Part shown: piece by piece, positions 20,309 through 30,957 of the stretch
Layout: the number at the start of each line of letters is the position of its first letter
How positions within the stretch are numbered: position 1 is the stretch's first letter
Source of the DNA: Craterostigma plantagineum
Taxonomy: Eukaryota; Streptophyta; Magnoliopsida; Lamiales; Linderniaceae
DNA: 64,000 bases
Direction of reading: 5' to 3'
Assembly (NCBI GenBank): GCA_027422505.1
Contig: JAPQWV010000028.1
Location: forward strand, 5,174,001-5,238,000
Notes under the pieces: model-generated
Told to the model about the DNA's origin: nothing
The model's input: only the letters and a program-made list of their open reading frames with translations
Databases searched by the model: none
Translations under genes and position numbers: made by a program

Positions 20309-22696
20309 CTACTCGATGTTTTTCCTGACGACCTTGAGCGTCCCATCGCAAATCTTATGAATCTCAGTCTTCAGCATCAACCTATTCTTCTTTGCTATTG
20401 GATTGTGGTAGGTGATGCCTAGGTCTGAGCTGATGTGCACGTGATTGTTGGGAAGCCCTTCGATCTCAGGTCCTTTGTTGAGTGGAGCGGTCATGTTGAC
20501 CTTCTTCATATTGCTCTCCAGAGCCATCTGAAGGTCGTGTGCGGCATAGTACTTGACTTGGCGCATCATGAACCGGTAGAGCCCTTCGAGGTCTTCTTTC
20601 TTGATGAAGCCCTGAGGACCTTTGTACTTCTCCACATATAGCTGATAAAGACGGTACACTTCATCAGCGGGGAGGTACGGCAGGTCGCTCTCGCTCAGTT
20701 CCTCTTGGGTCCTGTCCGCTCTTTCAATGACGTAGTAAGGTGTTGGAAGTCCTCCTTTTGCACAGTAGATGCTGAGGAGTTGGCATATTGGGGAGAGACT
20801 CTTATAATGGCTCTTGGCTTGTGCCTTAGTCATCCCCAGCCTAACATCAGGTCCTAGTTTGGTCAGCATCCAGAGGTAGGTCATCCTCTTCTGCTGATCC
20901 CAATGAGAGATCCCTCTAAGCTCGAACTCGTTCGGCTTCTTCACTCTGTCCGGAGACCTCCAAATATTCTCACGAACTTCTTCTAGGAAGGGAATTTCTA
21001 TTTGGATGTTTTCCCATTGCGTGTCAATCCGAACGGTCCCTGGCATTTGCCTTGTGGGGGAGGCCGCTCGTTGTGCGATCAACTCTGACAGCCTTGGGAT
21101 GTCTCGTTGGTAGTCTTCACCTTCCTGAAGTTCGTCGTCTTCTATGATTACGAGGTTTATAGACGCTTGTTGTAGAAAGCGCCGAACGTCGTGAATCCGT
21201 CGTCTTTGATGCTCCTCGGGCATGGAATGGGTCATCCACTGTCCTTCGAAGATGTACTTGTCTAGGGCTTCGTGTGAATTGACACCACGTCCAGAGGGTC
21301 CCGGTTGGTCTGGAGCGGCTGAGGGAGTGACTTGGGTAGCTGCTAGAGCTACAAGCATTGCAGCACTTGCTTCTTCTTCCGGAAGCAAGGGGCTTGAGTA
21401 GATCGGTGGTGTGGACGGAGGCGTCCTGAGGTGAAAGGTTGGTGGGTCGATGTGGGCGGTGCGGTGCGTGGTGTGTGTTTGGGTTCGGTGGGTTTGTGTT
21501 TGGGTATGGTGGGTATGTGTTTGGGTTTCACCAGCTCCAGCGCTTGTCTGCGTAGCGCCCGAGCCTTGTCCTTGGCCACTTGTTGATGTCCTTGGCCTCT
21601 TCTCCCCCTCATGAGGGTCCTGATCGTCAGGATCGTCATGTCTGCGCCGTGAGTGGGAGCTTTGGCCTCGGCAGGTGTCAGTCGGTGGCTCAGGATGGTC
21701 CACCAATCGCCTATAGAGAGATTCTTCTTGCGGCGATCGAATGGAAAGGCCTATCAGACGAGCGAGGAGAATGTCATGGAGCTCGGTGATGGGGATTGTG
21801 TATGGGTTGATGAGGATGGAGGAAGTGGCTAGAGGGTCGGTGGGTGTGGGTTGTGGAGGTGTGGGGTTGGTTCGTGACGAAGGGCCTTCAGAGGCAGGTG
21901 CTTTCCCGGTATCTCTTCGGGATGCCTCGAGTGCTTGGAGTACTCTCTCTGTGATCTTTTCTTCCATTGACTGTACAGCGGCAGAGAGAGCGGCCTGGAA
22001 CTGTTCGGTCGTCACGAAGGGTGCGGACGCCTCCTGAGATGGTCCAGGACGACTGACGTCGCCTGTTATCAACCCTTGAGTAGACACCGACTCTTGGGGT
22101 TGGCTCACAGTCACTTGAGGTTGTGACTGTATGAGACTTCCACCCAATCCTCGAGTCGAATCCTGAGGATTCGCCTCTATGGGTGTTAAGGCAGGCTCAG
22201 GTTGCGCCTGCGAACCAGACACCATGTGAGTTGGTTGCGGCTCAAGATTGAGCGAAGAAGTGCCAGCAACACTTGTCGATGGGGTCAGCGTAGTAACTGG
22301 TGCGACGGTGACGGCCGGAAAGAGAGACTCCAGCTGAATGCTCAGTCTTCTGGGAGTCCTCCTGATCAGACTTATTTCCTCGTCAGACTCTATGTCAGAC
22401 GGGGTGGCCGTGTGAGGAGTGAGGTCACGATTGACGTCCTCCAGTGCCTGATCCGTCACCGGTGGAAGAGAGCTTTGCCCCATTTCTGTCTCGGGCTGTG
22501 CCTCTTGTTGAAGAACTTCCTCAAAAGTTTCTTCGAGCACGCCAACATGTACGGGCTCTTCCACTTGCAATTCGACCAATGGTGGCTCCTGAGCTAGCTC
22601 CTGAGCGACTTCATCAATCATCGCGTCCTCAGGGCTTGGTTGGTGTTCCGGTTGGGGAGGGCTCACATGGTAATCTGCCGGGGGCCCTCTGATCAT
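20309..22696 (-). pseudogene. Copia-B post-pol (env-position) gene, central and C-terminal part
   Basis: The 795-codon frame lies between pol and the 3' LTR, where Sireviruses carry an env-like gene. The first half is low-complexity and rich in P, S, T and Q, with a TQTHTHHTQTQTHRTQTHTT run. The second half (from about residue 470) is folded-looking and matches the copia-A protein at 29543-30883: both have ENIQIEIPFLEEVRENIWR-type and RQVKYYAAHDLQMALE-type blocks. I see no transmembrane segment or signal peptide, so an envelope function is not supported. The upstream part of the gene is in other frames, so this copy is broken. Confidence 0.7.
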
Positions 22697-22704
22697 TTCC
22701 TCCG

Positions 22705-23654
22705 TTAAATTGTATTGTATTCCCGGCAGAACCTCTGATACTCAGCTCCCGCGGGGTCGGCGAGCCTGAGTAAGTTGAGTGGAATCGGCATCGACGGTTG
22801 GTCCAGGTCCGTGAGCCGTGGGTTGTGGAAAAACTTAAGCCTTGGCGGCTGGTAGTTTCCACCAGGAGGTAGCTGGGGGATGCTCTCTGCATGTAGCTCC
22901 ATGAACTCCCTGATGATCACGTTGAACCATCGAGCATAGGGCACGTTCTTCGACCTTTGGTTCTCCTTCAACCGAATCTGTTCAGCTAGATCATTCCAGA
23001 TTAGCTGTGCAAAGTCGTAGTTTCTGGCGAAGGCGAGGCCGTGAAAGATTCACAGTATGTTGCCGTTGCCCTTGTCGAATCCAGCGTGTTTGGGTGACAG
23101 ACACTTGTTCACTATGCCGAACAGTGTCTTCCAGGGTGAGGGATACCGCTGCTCTGGACCTAAGCTAATCTTGTAAGCGGCGGTTGGTATCCCATGTGCG
23201 GGAAGTCCTGAATCATCTCTGCGTCGGTCGGGAGCGGGTCGTAGTTGTCGTTGTGGGGCAAGTCCAGTATCATGCCGAACTGGCTCTTGCTCATGTGAAT
23301 ATGCCGCGTCCCGATTTGGGTCATGAAAGAGAATGTCCCATCTGCTACGACTCCTTGTATGCATCCCCAGAACTGCTGAAGATAGACCATCGGCACCGAT
23401 GTGGTGACCGTTAACGCATGCCAGATGGGGTGGCCTCTGAGGATGGATACGATAATCTCGTCCGGGCACCGAAATGTGCTGAGATCGAGCTGGAAGTTCG
23501 TATCTTGAACCTTTAGATAAAGGTTGTGATCATATATGTGGTTGTATCTTGGGAACGATCCATCTGAAATATAAGATGTATAAAAGTTCATTAGTTCAAT
23601 TTTATTTTCAGTCGAAATATGAATAAATTTCATCAAAATATAGTAATATTGCAA
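22705..23654 (-). pseudogene. Copia-B post-pol gene, N-terminal part, frameshifted
   Basis: Three overlapping or adjacent minus frames (23654-23160, 23469-23050, 22971-22705) together align with the N-terminus of the copia-A protein at 33261-30958. Shared blocks are LSTFRCPDEIIVSILRGHPIW, HALTVTTSVPMVYLQQFW, and PWKTLFGIVNKCLSPKHAG. At least two frame changes and a stop separate the pieces. The N-terminal domain (FRC...HALT...YLQQFW) is a recurrent domain in copia-associated proteins; its function is unknown to me. Confidence 0.7.
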
Positions 23655-25180
23655 CTAATAGCATGTTCGATGAATTTTGAATTTAAATCATATCAAATGC
23701 ATATTGTATGTTCAATTTCAAAAATCGTGATGGCACGAATGTAATTTCGAATGAAATATTTGTCACGTGAAAAATGGTTCGAAATTTCGCTAAGTGGTAA
23801 ATCAGTAAGTCACTGTTCATGCCGAGAAAAATTTCGGTCGACAAAATTGAATTGCAATTTGATTTCCTATACACTGATTTCAATTGAAACGTTTCCGTGT
23901 CATTTTTCGATCGAGAAATTTTATTCGCTAATTTTCGCTACAGTGTAAAAGTCTTAGAGAAAAATTTTCTAAGTGTTGAAGTTGAAATCTAGACTGTAGT
24001 CGATCAATTTTACGATCGAGAAAAATTCCGTGTAAATTTACTATCGAGAAATTACGTCTCTGGTAAATTTACTATCGAAAAATTTTCCTCGATTGAATAA
24101 AATTTTTCGATTTGAAATTTGTCGAGCAGAATGTGATTTTCGATTGAAAGTAGAAGTTTTTCGCTGCGATATATTTTTATCGAAAAATTAGTCAACGAAA
24201 GACTAGTCAAACGTCGAGAAAATTTTCGATCAATTGTGTCCTAAGTGGCAAATTGAAATTAAATCGAAAATTCTATTTTGCGATAGTAAGTTTTACGCTC
24301 GATAAAATTTGCATCTAAATTGTCTAATCAGTGCTTAAGTTTTTCGCTCTCAAAAATCCTAATTAGATTTCTCGATGGTAAGTAATTTTTTTTCGGTCAA
24401 AATTTTCTATCTTGATGACTAAATCAAAATTTTGCGATCGAAAACTAAATCGACACAAATAGGATCTTGATTGAATTGAAATTCAATTAAGTCTATTAGC
24501 GATCGACAAAGTTCTTCGACAGCTTCAAACCTTCAAAGAACCCAATTTCATCGAAACTCATTTTATCATCACAGATGGAAATTTTCCAACGACTTAAGCT
24601 ATCTGTTTCATCAAAGACATCGAATCTACCTAAAAAATCAGGCATTTAACTCAGAAAATCCAAGAAACATGCCTAGATTTATTGAAACAGTATACGTTTA
24701 AATCGTTTTTGAAGAACAGTCGAAAAATCTTAACTAATCATGCGAAAAACTACAGAATGTAAATGCAAATCAAGTTATAACATTCGCAATCGTTAACTGA
24801 ATCGAATTTCTACCTTAATCAGACGATTTGAAGTGAAAAACTAGAAGATTTTTGAAGGATTTTGTATCGTCTCAGAAAGTTTTGCGTGAGAGAATTTCTG
24901 TCGATTAGGTTTTGCATGAGAAAAAATTTTTCGACTAACAAAAGTTAAACTTTTATTAACTAGCATTAATTTGTTTCCGGGCTTGTGATTTGACATTTTG
25001 TGATATAAGGGATCAGGCCCATTACTATTTGCACACGAAAAATTCTAATTTTTCGATCGCAAATTATCGCAGTTAATCAACATCGATCCCGACACTGTTT
25101 ACGATCGAGAAACTTTAGATTGCGAATTAATTCAAATATCCAGTTTCTCGATGGTAAGTTCTCTAAGAAATTTCAGATTG
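23655..25180 (-). other. Copia-B non-coding zone with cgatcgaaa-type motif array
   Basis: No gene is visible. The sequence is AT-rich and densely filled with variants of tttcgatcgagaaa and aaattttcga, at irregular spacing of 15-60 bp. It occupies the same position (before the post-pol gene) as the tttcgc-rich zone of copia-A at 33262-34980. Polypurine-tract-like words begin at its right edge. Confidence 0.6.
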
Positions 25181-25826
25181 TCCCCTATTTCAAAATAAAA
25201 CCCAATGTAAGGCTCCCCCTTAGTAATTAAAATAAAAGCAATTAACTCCCTGTATTTTTCTGTGTTGTAACGTCTAGCTCGCCTGGCGTAAATTGAAAAA
25301 TCGTACCACTTAGAGATAAACGTTAGTAGTAATGGAGTTAATCAACAATTAATTTTGGCAATGTTATCTTTGAAATATCTGGTCTTGTGTCTAGCTCCTC
25401 TCTTTGTAGTGTCGACGTCTTACTTCTTAATTTTGAGAGATCTGAAATACTCAGGGAAAAACGTCAAAAATATTTGGAGCTAAACCACGATTTTTACACT
25501 TGCTCCCCCTCAAATGATGCACAAGAATTGACTAATTATGCAGTCATATTTAAATCAATTCAAGTCACCAGCATATAACACACAAATTTTACCAAGTAAG
25601 TACATATACATGGTCCCCGAAACATGTACTTCAAAATATTGTGTGAAGGTGGAGAAAAAAAACAATTTATCGCATTTAAACAATTCAGTACCAATGCAAT
25701 CTATAATTGCATTTAGAATGTGCGATACACTAAAGAAATTCGCATTTATTCAATTCAACGCATATGAAACATAATATTTCATGTCAAAATGTGCGAATTT
25801 TATTATTTATTATTTATTTATTATTA

Positions 25827-25856
25827 TATATATGTATATATATATATATATATATA

Positions 25857-25894
<38 letters not shown>
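25827..25894. repeat. TA then TTA microsatellite
   Basis: A run of ta/tatgta repeats to about 25857 followed by about 12 copies of tta/att. The open frame across it (25781-25996) is a product of the repeat. Confidence 0.95.
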
Positions 25895-25895
<1 letters not shown>

Positions 25896-26389
25896 TTTAT
25901 GGGGTCAGATTATTTTGCTTCGATCAATCGTCACGCCTAAAATTTTACGAGACATTTGAAAGAAGAAAATGCCGTCAAGTCATGTCGTCAAACTAAAGTC
26001 CTAAGTCCATAGACTGGTCCATTTCGACAACTCTCACCAGGTTCGCTCTTGCTCTCAATTAGCTATCTTGGGATTTTTATATTTTTATCACTCAAGTCAA
26101 CACAAGCAATTTTTAGTCAATTTACCTGTGATCGAGGCATTTTTTAATCATTTCACCTAAGCGAGAGACCGTCTATGTGGAATCAAAGGGTTGTAAGGGT
26201 TATAATTTGGCTAGGACTTAGAACGGAAGGAATTTAAAGGGAAGTGAGCTTATCTCTTCTTCGTCTTCCAATTCTACGTCCGTCTCCTTTTTTTTCGGCG
26301 TCTTTCTTCTTTTCAATCTTTCCTCCCTCCTTTTTTTTAAGAACTATCCCTTTTTATATTATGCTCAAGCTGAAGCTCCGCTTCTCCAT

Positions 26390-26640
26390 GAGGCTCTAGG
26401 AGATTATCGTAGGCGAAGTTCTCCTCTTCTCTTAATCCCTATTGAGGTTTCAGAGATTATCAATTTGGAGAAGTTCTCGGTTATGGAATTCGTACCCGAG
26501 GCTGCACTCCTCTTCTCGTTTCCCGATATAAGACCGGGTTATCGTTGGAGAAGTTCACTTCGTGGTGCTCCTCTTCCAGCCGTTCTGACGAGCGTACGAG
26601 ATTATCGTTGGAGAAGTTCACAGCAGGATCTATGCCACTT
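26390..26640 (+). repeat. Four diverged copies of a gattatcgttggagaagttc motif
   Basis: Copies at about 26401, 26454, 26536 and 26598 share gattatc-n-ggagaagttc, at spacings of roughly 50-80 bp. They may be transcription or RNA-structure motifs in the copia-B 3' region; no function is assigned. Confidence 0.65.
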
Positions 26641-27340
26641 TCTACAAGGTAGTCGGAAGGCCGGTTCCTTTGGTCTGATTTTTGCGCGTTGAGCAATGCC
26701 TTCTTTTGTCATCATTTTACTTTTTCTTTTGTTATCTCCCCCTCATTTTCTCGTTTGAACAACCATTCGAAGAATATAAAGTTCGGTTCAAAGCTTGGAA
26801 TGGGTTTTAAATGAAGAAAAGGACGTCGGAGAAGGCTCAAAGTGGATGACTAAGGGCTAAAGTGGGGGAATTTATATAAGGCCGAATGAGAAATATCCTA
26901 AACTCCCTTATCATTTTCCTAACGATCTAACGCAAGATGAGTATGAGGCCAAGTATCACTAGTTAAGACAAGCAATTGATGTGTGACTCACTCGAGAAAT
27001 AGATCCAAAGAAAGAAAAAAAATAACAAGGCTTGAATCCTCACATTTATAGTGGCTTTGTGTCTAGTGGAGCAACCTAATGACCCTTTAGACACAAGAAT
27101 GCGACTTAGACTGACAAAATTAAGCAATTAAATCGATCGCATGTCGGGGTAAAATTCAAAGTGACTTTAGATCAAAGCATCCTAAAGGATTTCGTCATAC
27201 CCCTTTATATTATATATAGAAATATATATGTTATTATTATTATTTTTATTTATTTTTATCACGCAAGATAAGAACAAATAAGCATAGAAAGCACATAGAA
27301 TAGAGCATGTGATAGCACAGAAGATCAGGTAATGCACATA

Positions 27341-27502
27341 TTACGGAAGATTCAACATGCCTAATTTTCCGACAAGGAATTGAAATCGTTTCTCATCCAA
27401 TGCCTTGGTGAAAATGTCGGCTAGTTGAAACTCCGTGTTCACAAAGTACATCTCTATCGTGCCTTTTTCTACGTGATCTTTGATAAAATGATATCTAATG
27501 TC
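27341..27502 (-). pseudogene. Copia-B pol: last 53 codons of RNase H
   Basis: The frame reads DIRYHFIKDHVEKGTIEMYF, then [20 protein letters not shown], then FLVGKLGMLNLP and stop. It matches the end of copia-A pol ([20 protein letters not shown]). It is cut exactly at 27502/27503 by the gag-only gypsy array, so the rest of pol should resume beyond the right edge of the window. Confidence 0.9.
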
Positions 27503-29188
27503 TGTAGCGACCCTAGCCATCGCTACCATTTCTAACGTTATCCTAAGTGGCTAACGGCGTGATAACTTACATGAGATACGAAAGTGCGTATGAAATTTTT
27601 CCATTTTCATAATGGAGTTCGTTTCCTGTACAAGTCAAAAGAATATCTTTAACATACTAATTACATTCATATCCTAACTACGGGATGTGTATACATTCGC
27701 AGCAAAAGTCTCCTATGCGTCCGGCCTCACAGGTCGTCATCCACGTACACACCACCCCCAAAAGTCGCTCGGAAGCTTTCAAACTAATGCCTTGCTGGCT
27801 AGGCGATCACATACCGTGTTCGCTGGGACCTACAACACATAAAACATGGGATGAGCTTATATAGCCCAGTAAGTAGGATTTATGCATGCTGTGCCCGTGT
27901 CATGACTTGCATAGGCATATGCGCCAATGTTCATTATTCCTCACAAAATCGTGTCATGTCATGTCATGTCTTGTCTTGTAGGGTCCCTAATACACGTCTT
28001 GCCTTGCACGTGTATTGTCTTGTAGGGCCCTCGGCTAATCCTTGATACGAGGGCATTTGCCCGATTTGCACGTCTTGTCTTGCACGTGTCCTGTCTTGAC
28101 ATCGGTGACATAGAAAGTCACCTCGTAGCGTTAGAAGAGCCGTATTACACGTCTTGTCTTGCACGTGTCTTGACATATTAATGTTAGTAACTATTTATCG
28201 CGCCCCGACGATCATGCATATCTCATGTCATGTCATGTCATAAAACTCTCGTGAGACTCGTGTATGCTCGTGAAATGCATGTATGAAATGCCAAATGACT
28301 TTGTCATGCCATGTCATGTATCGTGTAATTCATGCCATGTAATAATTCACATAGAATCATAGAAGTACGTAGCCACGTAAGAAATGCACACATACTTTTA
28401 TGTGTTGTAGTTGAAAAGTCCACTTACCTGTCGTCCGTCGATTATTGGCTACCTGACCAGGTGAAACTCCTAAGTATCGACCTTAGCATAAAAATAATTA
28501 AGTCAACACCTTATCTAGAATTATTTGGCTTGCTAAGGTTTTGAATTTCCTAAGTGTTGGAATATTATAATTAATATTGCCTTTAAGAAGTAATTATTTG
28601 GAAATAGTTCGTTAACGTTATTTTGTGAAAGTTCAAGACTCGTGAGATTCGTGGCATACTTCATAATTCGTGACCTTTCTTGAACTCGTGAATCTAAACA
28701 CATCGTTTCTAATTCATGACTTATTAAATTCGTGAATGTGTATGAAATTCGGGAAATACTAATTCGTGAAGTTCTACATGCTACATAATTTCAATTCATG
28801 AAATTTCCATGCCCTAATGGTTCGTGAAATGCCTTAGAGACTACTTTCTTGTATCCTAATATTCAATTTCTACCAAGTTCGCAAAGTGATGATTCGCCAA
28901 GTGATCAATTCGCAAATTTCATGTAGTTCGCGAAGTCACACTTCGCGAAGTCCTTGATTCGCAAAACTCGGTTGATTCGCGAAATTCTAGCCTCCCTCTT
29001 TCAATTTGCAAAACATCAAGGTTTGCGAACTCTCGCTTAATTCGCCAAAAATTCTCCTTGCTCCTGCTTTGCGAATTCACCGATTTAAAATATTAGAATT
29101 CGTACTATACTAACTGTTCGTGAAATAGGTCCCCTGAAGTGCGCCTAATTCGCCAAGTAATTTACCCCTCACAATTCGCCAACCTACA
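27503..29188 (-). repeat. Array LTR 1, left part
   Basis: Begins tgtagcgacc and matches 47385-49068 and 62777-64000. It contains repeats of gtcatgtcatgt and cttgtcttgcacgtgtc near 27955-28170, and from 28630 onward many motifs of the attcgtgaa / ttcgcgaaa family. No gene. It ends with the ctaca TSD of copia-A (29184-29188). Confidence 0.92.
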
Positions 29189-29484
29189 TGTTGGTCCCGA
29201 ATGCACCAAACAAGGAATCAAAGAGGCTTTAATGGAATGAAAAGGGAGTATTCTCACCTTTGAGTGTGTGTATTGTGTGAAAAATTTGGATAAGCCTTTG
29301 ATCTTTGATTACCTTCAAAAGTGAGTTGGTAATACCTTATATACCACATTAACCCTAAGTATATTAAGGCCCAATCACTAAGTATGAAATAATTACATTA
29401 TAGTCCTAAGCCTAAGCTAAAGGATAATTACAAAATAAATCCTAAGACTTAAACTATTGACACAATCTATTAAATATCCTAACA
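29189..29484 (-). repeat. Copia-A 3' LTR
   Basis: Starts tgttggtccc, ends cctaaca. It differs from the 5' LTR at two sites (aagt/aggt near 29347 and ctaaagg/ctgaagg near 29428 by eye). Confidence 0.95.
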
Positions 29485-29500
29485 ATCTCCCCCTTTGTGT
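29485..29500 (-). other. Copia-A polypurine tract
   Basis: The minus strand reads acacaaagggggagat directly before the 3' LTR, the primer site for plus-strand DNA synthesis. Confidence 0.9.
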
Positions 29501-29542
29501 CAATTGTTGGGAGTCTTGGATCTTGAGCGTAGCGGTGGTGGA

Positions 29543-30883
29543 TTAGCGTGTGAGTGTTTCGCGAAGCCCTAGCTTGAACTCGAAGGCGCGGAGATTCCTT
29601 CGAAGTACCATTCGATTAGCTATAGCGTCAATGAGCTTCGCGAACTTGGATCGGCAGAGAGGATCTTCTTCTGAAAGTATGCGGCAAATCTTCATGAGCT
29701 TGTCTTGGATGATGGTGAGCGTTCCATCCGAGAACTTTGCCACTTCGGAGCAGCGCAGCATCCTCATCTTTCCCTTATAGTTCGAGTAGGCGACCGCCGG
29801 ATCGTCTCCGTCGATCACATTGCCTTCTCGGTAGTCGTCCGCGTTCTTGAAAGATGGGCGAGTCAGATTCACCTTCTTCAGATTGTGCTCCACCGCCATC
29901 TGCAGATCGTGGGTGGCGAAGAATCTGACCTGTCGGAGCATGTGGCGTTTGATAGCCACATATCCCATGGTGACCGGTTCAGCACGTACGAGATGTCCAG
30001 AACTTCTGAGGACGAGTCTGAACTGCTTCATGGATTCCAGCATGCTGTACAGGTCGCCCAGGCGCAGAAAGTTGAAGTCCGCCTCACTGACTTCACAGTG
30101 GCTCTCATCCTGCCTCATTACTGTGAATACTGAGTAATGGACAGGTCCTTTGGACTCTTGGCGGAGGTCAGTGACTTTGCAGATGGGGGCCCGACTCATT
30201 TCCTGAGCGATGTTTTCCTCATCGGATAGCGTCCTATTTGTGCATTTGTGGCACAGAAGGCTCCATCGATAGAGTTGATTCTTACTCTCGCTCCAATTTT
30301 GGATGTTCATCAGCTCATATTCGTCGAAGGTTGTGATGATCTGCTCCTTGCGTCGCCAGATCCTCTTCCTGATCTCTTCTTGAAACGGCGCGGTGATCTT
30401 TTTGTTTTCCCACGGTGCTTCCAGTATATCCACCGTGGGTACATCCGTCTGAGCAGCAGGGGCCTCAGTTTGCTGCGCTTGGAATTGCAGGATGTTCTCG
30501 AGCTCGGCTGGTTCAGCGTCGTATTCCTCTCCGTCCTCGTTGTCTGCAGTGTTGATCAGCGTTAGTGAGGCTTCCATTAGCAGACGTCGAGCGTTTTCCA
30601 CCAGCTTCCTGGCTGCTACTGCATCGGCGGGTGTGTACAGCCATTCATCGTTGAAGATGTAGGCTTCGATCTCGTTCTGTGCGCAGTAGACGTCCTCGGA
30701 AGCTACGTTGGAGTCGGTGTTGAGAGGAGTGTCGCTGTGTGGTGGCGAGGGTGTTGCGTCGGAAGAGTTTGTGGATTGTGGGGATGGTTGTGGTGGAGAT
30801 TCTGGTGGTTCAGTTGTGGTGATGGTTTTGGCAAGGATGATTTGGGTGTCGGGTGGTGTAGGTGTGGTGGTGGCCTCTAACAT
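29543..30883 (-). CDS. Copia-A post-pol (env-position) protein, C-terminal part
   Basis: This 446-codon frame continues the protein of 30958-33261 after a one-base frame change in the P/T-rich stretch; the downstream frame is open well upstream of its own first ATG. Residues about 60-446 look folded. They share with the copia-B protein the blocks WENKKITAPFQEEIRKRIWR, VRFFATHDLQMAVEHNLKKV and the final LRRNLRAFEFKLGLR. No membrane segment or enzyme motif is recognised. It lies between pol and the polypurine tract, with about 50 bp between its stop and the tract. Function unknown; expression would need a spliced or separate RNA. Confidence 0.65.
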   Translation of the reverse strand: MLEATTTPTPPDTQIILAKTITTTEPPESPPQPSPQSTNSSDATPSPPHSDTPLNTDSNVASEDVYCAQNEIEAYIFNDEWLYTPADAVAARKLVENARRLLMEASLTLINTADNEDGEEYDAEPAELENILQFQAQQTEAPAAQTDVPTVDILEAPWENKKITAPFQEEIRKRIWRRKEQIITTFDEYELMNIQNWSESKNQLYRWSLLCHKCTNRTLSDEENIAQEMSRAPICKVTDLRQESKGPVHYSVFTVMRQDESHCEVSEADFNFLRLGDLYSMLESMKQFRLVLRSSGHLVRAEPVTMGYVAIKRHMLRQVRFFATHDLQMAVEHNLKKVNLTRPSFKNADDYREGNVIDGDDPAVAYSNYKGKMRMLRCSEVAKFSDGTLTIIQDKLMKICRILSEEDPLCRSKFAKLIDAIANRMVLRRNLRAFEFKLGLRETLTR

Positions 30884-30957
30884 CGATGTGATAGTTAGAG
30901 GTTCGGAGATTGTGGGTGGAGACGGTGTGGGGGTGGTCTCTAACGTCGATGTGACGA

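Larger units (their letters stand above)
25181..27340 (-). other. Copia-B non-coding zone with polypurine-tract-like motifs
   Basis: No gene is visible. On the plus strand, tract-like words occur at 25212 (gctcccccttag), 25502 (gctccccctca) and 26734 (atctccccctca). Multiple polypurine tracts downstream of pol are a described hallmark of Sireviruses. A TA/TTA microsatellite lies at 25827-25894 and a diverged repeat family at 26390-26640. Confidence 0.55.
13012..27502 (-). mobile_element. Copia-B: Sirevirus-like element, 3' half, heavily interrupted
   Basis: The element lies on the minus strand. Its 3' LTR runs 13012-13313 plus 20046-20094 (split by a solo LTR), ending tgtt...taca. It is followed by a polypurine tract and then, reading right, an extra gene beyond pol, a 3.7-kb non-coding zone and the end of RNase H. 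At 27502 it is cut by the gag-only gypsy array, so the rest of pol, gag and the 5' LTR should lie beyond 64000. The arrangement matches copia-A, which is a relative and not a copy. Its broken frames make it the oldest layer of this nest. Confidence 0.85.

Noticed and set aside
25781..25996. 71-residue frame with a poly-I/Y run
   Set aside because: It is a translation of the TA/TTA microsatellite.
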